A stretch of 5,216 nucleotides of DNA, taken from contig JAURMY010000071.1 of NCBI GenBank assembly GCA_030830465.1, forward strand, positions 1 to 5,216, given 5' to 3'. A program made the position numbers and the translations under genes. How positions within the stretch are numbered: the stretch's first letter is position 1; every line of letters begins with the position of its first letter. The stretch comes from Alphaproteobacteria bacterium. GTDB lineage: Bacteria > Pseudomonadota > Alphaproteobacteria > Rhodobacterales > Rhodobacteraceae. The notes beneath the pieces are model-generated. The model saw nothing but the letters and a program-made list of their open reading frames with translations, was not told the origin of the DNA and did no database searches. Positions 1-4,922 of this stretch are shown in pieces.

Positions 1-795
1 CACCCGGTCGCTTTCCCGCGCGTATAGCAGCGGCAAGACCCGCCAGTGGCAACTGACCGAACCATCCAGCAGCCCTTCGGGCAGCGTCTGCCGGCCACCG
101 CCCAATTTGTGGATGACCAGCGGCAATACCACCTGATCAAGCCAGGGATCCAGTGACTGACAGATCAGTTCCTCCGGCGGATTGTCCCGCACTTCCAGCG
201 CGTATTGGGTGAACAGCCGACCGAAAGCCTCGGGGCATTTATAAAAGAAGAACCCGGCGTTGAAATAAAGATAGCGCTCCCAATGTTCATCCGGCTGTTC
301 CGGGTCAAGCGAGCTTTCAAAATCCAGCCCGAAGCGGTCATAAAGCGATTTCCACGTGGCCGTATATCCGGGGCCGTAAAGCTCGATTTCAGGCCAGGTG
401 CCCTCGCGTTTCATCGACGCCGTCGGGCGGTCAAAGTCAAACGGCACCTTTCCGAGATCGTCCAGAAACAGGGTATCGGTGTCAAAAAACACAAAAGGCT
501 CGCCCTTTGGCAAGGCCCGCAGCCCTTCGATCTTGTTGCCATAGGGATAGGACGAACCGAAATGCCGGCTTTCAAACGGGACGATTTCCGCCCCAAATGC
601 CTCCAGCAAATCGCGCACTTCGGGATTGTTGATGCGGGGATTGCCCTGCCAGTTTGGCCCCGGCTGCGGCTCGCCAATATAAAGTTTTGCGTTGAGCTCA
701 GGGTTGGTCTGGCGCAAAGACGCCGCAAATAGGACTGCCTCATATTGCAGCCGCCCGCCCTGCGCGATGGCAAAAATATTGAACCGCTCTGCCAT
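1..795 (-). CDS. Putative GT-A-fold glycosyltransferase-like protein (partial, C-terminus beyond left edge)
   Basis: An open frame of 265 codons runs leftward from the ATG at 795 to base 1 with no stop, so the C-terminus lies outside the window. I translated it by hand. It begins MAERFNIFAIAQGGRLQYEA and continues with alternating hydrophobic strands and helices as in a Rossmann-like nucleotide-sugar fold. The clearest signal is the FVFFDTDTLFLDDL segment at about residues 101-114. A DxD motif (Asp105-Thr-Asp107) after a hydrophobic beta strand is the usual metal and nucleotide-sugar binding site of GT-A glycosyltransferases. A further aromatic segment (about 194-200, YLYFNAGFFFY) resembles the acceptor-side N-A-G-F stretch seen after the DxD in several GT-A families. 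No signal peptide or membrane span is visible, so it is probably cytoplasmic. A purine-rich GGGAG lies about 11 bases before the start, rather far. It diverges from the agmatine deiminase gene. The fold assignment is inference from motif pattern; donor and acceptor are unknown. A conserved hypothetical protein is the alternative. Confidence 0.72.
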   Translation of the reverse strand, partial: MAERFNIFAIAQGGRLQYEAVLFAASLRQTNPELNAKLYIGEPQPGPNWQGNPRINNPEVRDLLEAFGAEIVPFESRHFGSSYPYGNKIEGLRALPKGEPFVFFDTDTLFLDDLGKVPFDFDRPTASMKREGTWPEIELYGPGYTATWKSLYDRFGLDFESSLDPEQPDEHWERYLYFNAGFFFYKCPEAFGRLFTQYALEVRDNPPEELICQSLDPWLDQVVLPLVIHKLGGGRQTLPEGLLDGSVSCHWRVLPLLYARESDRV

Positions 796-828
796 TTCCG
801 GGTTGACTCCCTGCCTGCCTGCCGCGGG

Positions 829-857
829 ATGATACCGCGATAAGACTGGCACGGTAA
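829..857 (-). promoter_or_regulatory. Candidate sigma-70 promoter for the leftward glycosyltransferase-like gene
   Basis: On the minus strand a TATCAT hexamer (834-829, five of six matches to TATAAT) lies 17 bases after a weak TTACCG (857-852). Transcription would begin near 822 and leave a leader of about 27 bases containing the purine-rich ribosome site. A small inverted repeat (CGCGG at 823-827, CCGCG at 835-839) flanks the -10 box and could be an operator or chance. The -35 is poor, so this is tentative. Confidence 0.28.
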
Positions 858-914
858 GCCCGGACAGGCGGAAAATGCAGGCCTAGCGCCAGAAACCGCA
901 AGGATCCTGCGGGA

Positions 915-942
915 TTGATCCCCTTGCCCGATCTGCTAGCAT
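915..942 (+). promoter_or_regulatory. Candidate extended -10 promoter for the agmatine deiminase gene
   Basis: TTGATC (915-920) and TAGCAT (937-942) are separated by 16 bases, each matching four of six consensus positions. The -10 is preceded by TGC, an extended -10 element. The predicted start site near 949 leaves a short leader of roughly 23 bases before the ATG at 972. It overlaps the upstream TTG that would otherwise lengthen the reading frame, which supports the downstream ATG as the real start. Judged by eye only. Confidence 0.35.
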
Positions 943-971
943 CGGCCGGTCCATATCCAAAGGCCAGACCG

Positions 972-1988
972 ATGACCAAAACACCGCACCGTTTCATTGC
1001 CCCGGCCGAGGACGCGCCCCACGCCCGAACCTGGATGTGCTGGCCGTCGACCGCCGCAATCTATCATAAATCGCCGGCCTATTATGACAGCGTTCAACAA
1101 ACCATCGGCTGGCTTGCCGCGGCCATTGCTGAAAACGAACCGGTGACAATGCTGGCCGAGGCCCGACTTCATCCGACGGCGCGCGCCTGTTGCGGGCCAA
1201 AGGTGACGCTGCTGGATAAGCGCACCGATGACATGTGGGCGCGCGACAGCGGGCCGGTTTTTGTGCGAAACGCTTTGGGCGAAAAGGCTGCCGTTCAACT
1301 GAATTTTAACGGTTGGGGCGATAAGTTCCCGCATGGCCATGACGCAAAAGTCGCGGCTTCGGTCGCTCAGGCGGCGGGCTGTCGGACAATCATCGCCCAG
1401 ATCACCGGCGAAGGCGGCGGAGTCGAATTCGATGGCGAAGGCACGCTTTTGCTGACCGACAGTTGCTGGGTCAATGACAACCGGAATCCGGGCCTTGATC
1501 GCGCGGCAATTGAGGCGGAATTATCCGCCCTGTTGGGCATCGACAAGGTGATCTGGCTGCCCGGCGTGCGCGGAGAGGAAGAAACCGACGGCCATATCGA
1601 CGGCGTGATCCGCTTTGTTCGCCCCGGCGTGATCCTGATGAGCGGCATGCCCGGCGACACCGGTGTCTGGGGGCAGGCATATGATGGTTCAAAAGCGATA
1701 TTGGAGCGGGAAACCGACGCAAAAGGGCGCCGGTTTGAGATCGTCGAACTGCCCTATGCGACCCGCTGGCGGTCGCAACACGAGAAATTCTTTTCCGGTT
1801 ATGCGAATTATTACGTCGGCAACGGTGCGGTCTATTCGCCGGAATTCGGCAACCCGGCCTCTGACCGGTTGGCTGAAACGACGCTTTCGCAATTATATCC
1901 GGACCGGAAAATCGTGATGCTGGACGTGGACCGGATCTATGAAAACGGCGGCGGCATCCATTGCGTTACCCAACAGGAACCGGCCTGA
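972..1988 (+). CDS. aguA: Agmatine deiminase (agmatine iminohydrolase)
   Basis: This 338-residue cytoplasmic enzyme hydrolyses agmatine to N-carbamoylputrescine and ammonia, a step from arginine-derived agmatine towards putrescine. It belongs to the porphyromonas-type peptidyl-arginine deiminase/agmatine deiminase family and is close to the usual length. Diagnostic segments appear in order: W-P-S near residue 24; DDMWARDSGP at 86-95 with the substrate-binding Arg-Asp; the NFNGWGDK stretch at 111-118; EGGGVEFDGEGTLL at 147-160; the ETDGHIDG segment at 204-211 with the catalytic His208 and Asp210; and ENGGGIHCVTQQ at 324-335, whose Cys331 is the expected nucleophile. All catalytic residues appear present. 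The frame is open from a TTG at 915, but I chose ATG 972 because it starts the conserved N-terminus (RFIAPAED...W) and has an AAAGG about eight bases upstream. No aguB or arginine decarboxylase is adjacent, so whether it serves polyamine synthesis or agmatine use is open. Confidence 0.96.
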   Translation: MTKTPHRFIAPAEDAPHARTWMCWPSTAAIYHKSPAYYDSVQQTIGWLAAAIAENEPVTMLAEARLHPTARACCGPKVTLLDKRTDDMWARDSGPVFVRNALGEKAAVQLNFNGWGDKFPHGHDAKVAASVAQAAGCRTIIAQITGEGGGVEFDGEGTLLLTDSCWVNDNRNPGLDRAAIEAELSALLGIDKVIWLPGVRGEEETDGHIDGVIRFVRPGVILMSGMPGDTGVWGQAYDGSKAILERETDAKGRRFEIVELPYATRWRSQHEKFFSGYANYYVGNGAVYSPEFGNPASDRLAETTLSQLYPDRKIVMLDVDRIYENGGGIHCVTQQEPA

Positions 1989-2073
1989 TCCCCTATGGAT
2001 CCGACAAGGCCCGATCAACAAGGTGGCTTTTTTCGCCAATTGCGCAATAATGGGCGCAGTTTTCAGCAAATTC

Positions 2074-2079
2074 GGAGGG
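2074..2079 (+). promoter_or_regulatory. Strong Shine-Dalgarno site for the small exported protein
   Basis: GGAGGG lies four bases before the ATG at 2084, a near-perfect anti-16S match. It fixes the start of a small gene without a recognised family and indicates that it is translated independently of the upstream agmatine deiminase gene. Confidence 0.75.
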
Positions 2080-2083
2080 CCGC

Positions 2084-2497
2084 ATGCGCCTGATTTCCCT
2101 GTTTTTCGCCTTTATTCTTCTGGCATCGGCCTCGGCAGCGCCGGCCTTTACGACCGCAGCCGAAGTCAAACCCATCCTGAATGCCACCAAGGCCAACTGG
2201 ATCGCGGTGCGGGAATATGACGGGCACGATCTGATTTATTTCACCCATCTCGAAAGCTGGCGTTGTGGTCTGGACGGGGTGAAATATGGCGTCAATTCCG
2301 ACAGCGCCGATCAGGTTTGGACGCTTGAAACCTGCTATGAAGGTGAAGCGGCCCCCAATGCCATGAAGGCAGAAGGACGCCTGCCCTACACCAGTTTGCC
2401 GCTTGGCAGCGTCCAGACAATCACGATTGAACTGCTTTATGACGACGGCACCACGGACAGCGCGACCTTTGAACGCAAAGCGGTGATGATCCCCTGA
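2084..2497 (+). CDS. Small exported protein of unknown function with two cysteines
   Basis: The 137-residue product opens with a clear Sec signal peptide: Arg2, a hydrophobic core from about residue 3 to 14 (LISLFFAFILLA), then a small-residue stretch with a likely cut after ASA or AAPA near residues 18-21. The mature protein of about 115 residues is acidic and looks rich in beta strands. It contains exactly two cysteines, Cys61 (in ESWRCGLDGVKYGVN) and Cys84 (in LETCYEGEA), well placed for one periplasmic disulfide. No lipobox is present, so it should be soluble rather than a lipoprotein. I do not assign it to a characterised family, though it reads like a lineage-restricted conserved hypothetical protein of Rhodobacteraceae. 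It lies 95 bases after the agmatine deiminase stop, has its own strong ribosome site, and could be a separate unit or the tail of the same transcript. Coding status is well supported by the signal peptide, codon bias and ribosome site; function is unknown. Confidence 0.85.
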   Translation: MRLISLFFAFILLASASAAPAFTTAAEVKPILNATKANWIAVREYDGHDLIYFTHLESWRCGLDGVKYGVNSDSADQVWTLETCYEGEAAPNAMKAEGRLPYTSLPLGSVQTITIELLYDDGTTDSATFERKAVMIP

Positions 2498-2568
2498 CAA
2501 TGGGCGCTGCCCAGGGCGTCAACGGGCCGTGCCTGCCGCCGCAGGTGCCTTGCGACACCCGGGATCAA

Positions 2569-2630
2569 AAAAACCAAGGTTGAACCGGGCGGCCTCTGGA
2601 TTTGCGCCACCCGGTTGCAGCCATTTTGTT
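2569..2630. terminator. Possible bidirectional terminator between convergent genes
   Basis: An inverted repeat pairs 2583-2593 (AACCGGGCGGC) with 2606-2616 (GCCACCCGGTT), ten pairs out of eleven with one C/A mismatch and a 12-base loop. On the plus strand it is followed by GCAGCCATTTTGTTT. On the minus strand it is followed, after about nine bases, by seven T residues (2573-2567 read leftward). It sits between the stop of the exported-protein gene and the stop of the diguanylate cyclase gene, where both transcripts need to end. The T tracts do not abut the stem, so efficiency is uncertain. The rest of 2498-2652 shows only two smaller hairpins (2501-2513 and 2529-2548) and no gene. Confidence 0.45.
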
Positions 2631-2652
2631 TGGAGCGCGCGGCAATTTGCGT

Positions 2653-3690
2653 TCAGCCCCCCGGCCCCGGATGGAACAGGGTCGCGCGCCCGCGTCCGTG
2701 GTTTTTTGACTGATAAAGCGCCAGATCGGCGTCGCCGCAAAGCGTCTGCGGTTGCAGTTTCTTGTAAAAACTGGACACGGTGGTGCCGATACTGGCGCTG
2801 ATCCGGCATTCAGCCCCTTCAAACAGGATCGGTTTTTCCAGCCTGTCGATGATGCGTTGCGCGATATGCTGCAGTTTCACCAGATCATCGCAATTCATCA
2901 GCACAATCACGAATTCATCACCACCGGTGCGCGCGATGATGTCTTCGGCCCGGGTTTCCTGCACGAAAATCCGTGCGGCCTGCTGCAAAACATGGTCGCC
3001 GGCGGCGTGGCCGAAGGTGTCATTCACCGACTTGAAGTAGTCCAGGTCGACATTCATCAGGCCGAATTTCTTGCGCCTCTTATCCGCTGCCAGACGGGCA
3101 AGAATATGATCCAGCGCGCGGCGGTTTTTCAAACCGGTCAATGTATCGGTAAAGGCCTGTTCCTCGGCCGCAATGCGCGCGCCCTGAAGCCGGACATTCA
3201 ACCGCTTGGATTCCTGCAGAACCGCCGATTGCGCCTCGATCAGGTAAAGCATTTCGACGGTCGGGTCGGATGGCGCGAAGTCTTTGCTTTTCAAGCCGTA
3301 ATCGCGCACCACTTCGGTGACGGAGATCCCCAGGGACAGGTTCAGGATCGCCCCCTGCCCGCGCGGCAGCGGCACCACAAGGCCCTTCAAGGCCACGCGC
3401 GGGGCGTCACGAAACTGAACCGATATCCGCTGCCCCTGACAGGCCAGCAAATCCCCCAGCCGTTGCACGGAACGGGGACGGCGAAACTCCAGAAACTCGG
3501 TCACCCGTTGCCCGGCGATGGTGACGCCGGGCCGCAGTTTTTTCAAGGTCGGACCGGCGCGCAGAATATGCCCCGTCGGACCAATCCAGACATGCATCGG
3601 CATCAGTTGGTCCAAGGCCGCCATGCCCAGCGACGGGCCGTTTTTGGGAAGCTTCGGCGCAGCCCCGATATGCGGACCACCGCCGCTCAT
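2653..3690 (-). CDS. HNOBA-GGDEF diguanylate cyclase, partner of the adjacent H-NOX sensor
   Basis: This 345-residue soluble protein should make cyclic di-GMP from two GTP under control of the H-NOX protein encoded just upstream. Residues about 25-150 match the HNOBA (heme-NO-binding-associated, PAS-like) domain of soluble guanylate cyclases: the PMHVWIGPTGHILRAGPTL start, an LKGLVVPL strand near 101-108 and a SDPTVEMLYLIEAQ segment at 141-154. A helical linker (about 145-178) resembles the signalling coiled coil. The GGDEF domain spans about 179-342 and is complete: DTLTGLKNRRAL at 182-193, DLDYFKSVNDTFGH at 215-228 with metal-binding Asp, the active-site GGDEF at 256-260, ISASIG at 297-302 and DADLALYQSKNHGR at 320-333. 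An RxxD inhibitory site (RAED, 247-250) stands exactly five residues before GGDEF, so product inhibition is expected. No EAL domain and no membrane span are present. The ATG shares an ATGA with the H-NOX stop, indicating translational coupling. Active cyclase is a strong prediction; gas control is inferred from context and the HNOBA domain. Confidence 0.95.
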   Translation of the reverse strand: MSGGGPHIGAAPKLPKNGPSLGMAALDQLMPMHVWIGPTGHILRAGPTLKKLRPGVTIAGQRVTEFLEFRRPRSVQRLGDLLACQGQRISVQFRDAPRVALKGLVVPLPRGQGAILNLSLGISVTEVVRDYGLKSKDFAPSDPTVEMLYLIEAQSAVLQESKRLNVRLQGARIAAEEQAFTDTLTGLKNRRALDHILARLAADKRRKKFGLMNVDLDYFKSVNDTFGHAAGDHVLQQAARIFVQETRAEDIIARTGGDEFVIVLMNCDDLVKLQHIAQRIIDRLEKPILFEGAECRISASIGTTVSSFYKKLQPQTLCGDADLALYQSKNHGRGRATLFHPGPGG

Positions 3691-4280
3691 TCCGCCGCAC
3701 CCAGTTTGAATTCCCGCCCATGGGAAAACTGGGCATCCAGAAGGCTTATGGAAATAGTGTCAATGTCACCGCTGTCGGTCAGGGAGGAACTGTGCTGCAA
3801 CACAACAAGCGCGCCATAATCATCCGCCATGGCCCGCACGACGCCAAGCACCAGCGTGCCAAATCCGGGATGGCCCCAGCGATATAGCAGACTGAAGGAA
3901 TTTGGCGCATATTCCCGCAATTCCAGTTGCGGAAAATCAAGCTCTGGCAGGGCCAGTTTGGCGCGGTCATGCAATTCATCCAGCGAATGCAAAAACTCTT
4001 CGAATGTGTCGCCGCCGAACCGCAACAGCCGTCGCAACGGATCAAGATCGGGATGCGACACCATATAGGTGCCCAGGTCTTCCAGCAGGGAATCACGGCG
4101 GCGTGACAACCGGCGGCAGGCGGCGGCCAGAACCGCCTCGGTCTGAGCGGGTTCATAGCGCAACATCGCTTCAAAACTGTCAAAACCCAGTTCCGCCTCG
4201 CGACAGATTTCCGACCAGACATCCGGCCCGTAACTGTCTTGAACAAAGCGCTGGATGGACCGGTTCACCAATCCGTGCAT
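3687..4280 (-). CDS. Stand-alone H-NOX heme protein (NO/O2 sensor)
   Basis: The 197-residue product covers a full H-NOX (HNOB) domain, usually about 180-190 residues, and is expected to bind heme b and report nitric oxide to the cyclase encoded downstream. The N-terminus MHGLVNRSIQRFVQDSYGPDVW is typical. The LRFGGDTFEEFLHSLDELHDRAK block (86-108) carries the proximal heme ligand His104. Pro117, thirteen residues later, matches the heme-distorting proline of the Thermoanaerobacter H-NOX. The motif that clamps the heme propionates, normally Y-x-S-x-R, reads Y133-R-W-G-H137: the tyrosine is kept but serine and arginine are replaced. By eye there is no counterpart of the distal tyrosine used by oxygen-binding members, which favours an NO-selective sensor. 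I start it at ATG 4280 rather than 36 bases upstream because the family begins at M-(Y/H)-G-L-(V/I)-N and an AAGGGG lies six bases before that ATG. Its stop overlaps the cyclase start by four bases. Confidence 0.95.
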   Translation of the reverse strand: MHGLVNRSIQRFVQDSYGPDVWSEICREAELGFDSFEAMLRYEPAQTEAVLAAACRRLSRRRDSLLEDLGTYMVSHPDLDPLRRLLRFGGDTFEEFLHSLDELHDRAKLALPELDFPQLELREYAPNSFSLLYRWGHPGFGTLVLGVVRAMADDYGALVVLQHSSSLTDSGDIDTISISLLDAQFSHGREFKLGAAE

Positions 4281-4286
4281 CAATGA

Positions 4287-4292
4287 CCCCTT
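4287..4292 (-). promoter_or_regulatory. Ribosome binding site that decides the H-NOX start
   Basis: On the minus strand AAGGGG lies six bases upstream of the ATG at 4280. It supports that codon, rather than the in-frame ATG at 4316, as the translation start, in agreement with the conserved N-terminus. The rest of the 92-bp gap (4281-4372) holds an 8-bp palindrome TGACGTCA (4308-4315) and a T-rich stretch, but no convincing promoter. Confidence 0.7.
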
Positions 4293-4339
4293 ACGCAACG
4301 AACAAACTGACGTCACATAGACACAGAGCCGTTAACAAA

Positions 4340-4372
4340 AAGCGAAACCCGCCAGCGCCGGGGCGATTGTTT
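4340..4372 (-). terminator. Weak G/C hairpin with T tract after hutD (possible attenuating terminator)
   Basis: Immediately after the hutD stop the minus strand reads a G/C-rich segment with a four-base-pair stem (CCCG ... CGGG) followed by GTTTCGCTTTTTGTT. It could reduce read-through from the mttB-like/hutD unit into the H-NOX/cyclase pair. The stem is short and the T run is eight bases away, so it may not work as a terminator. Confidence 0.2.
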
Positions 4373-4921
4373 TCAGCGGGGCGTAAACGTCACCACGATC
4401 GCGGTGGACCGGGTATGCACGTCAAAGCCGGGGGACGTTGCTGTCAGCAAGGCAACAGAACCTGCAGCCAGCGGCTGATCGCCGACAAGGGTTTCGCCAG
4501 TATGCGCCAAGACCGCGGTTTCCGTGCCCGGCTTGGACGAATGCGCACCCGCCCCTGCGCGCAGGATCAAAACCGCCGCCGCAACGCGCGAGGCATCATA
4601 GATCACGTTAAAATCGCGGATCGGTCCTTTGATCATCCGGCTGTCTATCGGCAGATCACCGGAAAAGGCCACCGGTTCCAACAGTCGCGCGGCAATCGGC
4701 TGTTCGGGACTGTGCAGAATCAGCCCCTCGCCTTCGATCACGGTCAGGATACGCGACAGGCCTTCAAAGCGGGAAAACGGCCCGTCGCTGGCGACCTCGG
4801 CAATGCTGAGACGCCAGATCAGGCCGGACTTATCCCCGGATCTGGCGATTTCATGGGTTATGCCGCCGCCGTTCTTCCAGGGACTGGTGACAAAGGCACT
4901 GGGTTTCAGAACCCGGATCAC
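4373..4921 (-). CDS. hutD: HutD/Ves family cupin protein
   Basis: The 182-residue product has the diagnostic HutD/Ves segments: W-K-N-G-G-G-I-T-H-E-I-A at residues 15-26, the WRLSIAEVASDGPFSRFEGL region from 36 to 55 followed by SRILTVIEGEG (56-66), and FSGDLPIDSRMIKGPIRDFNVIYDA at about 86-110. Length is normal for the family. HutD is a bicupin-fold protein named for its presence in histidine-utilisation operons of Pseudomonas, where it is thought to limit hut expression; its biochemical activity is not well established and Ves is the E. coli relative. No hut gene is visible here. Instead it follows an MttB-family methyltransferase gene. The start is a GTG one base after that gene's TAG (4925-4923), with no clear ribosome site, so it is probably translated by re-initiation. 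Family assignment is firm; the role in this context is unknown, and the symbol reflects family membership only. Confidence 0.9.
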   Translation of the reverse strand: MIRVLKPSAFVTSPWKNGGGITHEIARSGDKSGLIWRLSIAEVASDGPFSRFEGLSRILTVIEGEGLILHSPEQPIAARLLEPVAFSGDLPIDSRMIKGPIRDFNVIYDASRVAAAVLILRAGAGAHSSKPGTETAVLAHTGETLVGDQPLAAGSVALLTATSPGFDVHTRSTAIVVTFTPR

Positions 4922-4922
4922 C

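Noticed and set aside
205..773. Open frames on both strands at the left end (205-732 plus; 411-773 minus)
   Set aside because: The minus-strand frame from 795 to the edge is open throughout, has a DxD motif and natural amino-acid composition; these alternatives are basic, motif-free shadows of it.
810..823. A short tandem repeat of CTGC (three copies) in the divergent intergenic region
   Set aside because: It is too short to indicate a functional or phase-variable repeat; on the minus strand it merely forms part of the purine-rich leader before the start codon.
915..971. An N-terminal extension of agmatine deiminase from TTG 915
   Set aside because: The added 19 residues are not typical of the family and the segment contains a plausible promoter; ATG 972 with an upstream AAAGG fits the conserved N-terminus.
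1987..2001. A hairpin just after the agmatine deiminase stop as a terminator
   Set aside because: The stem is only five base pairs (GATCC/GGATC) and lacks a following T tract.
2752..3819. A 355-codon plus-strand open frame antisense to the cyclase and the end of H-NOX
   Set aside because: It is the complement of clearly coding sequence with complete H-NOX/HNOBA/GGDEF motifs on the other strand. Its product has no recognisable domain and an atypical composition rich in Gln, His and Arg, as expected of an antisense frame in G/C-rich DNA.
4308..4315. The palindrome TGACGTCA upstream of H-NOX as a regulator binding site
   Set aside because: It is only 8 bp, has no flanking symmetry, and does not match FNR/DNR, NsrR or CRP half-sites; chance occurrence is likely.
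4281..4316. An N-terminal extension of H-NOX from ATG 4316
   Set aside because: H-NOX proteins begin at the M-(Y/H)-G-L motif, and AAGGGG is ideally placed for ATG 4280.
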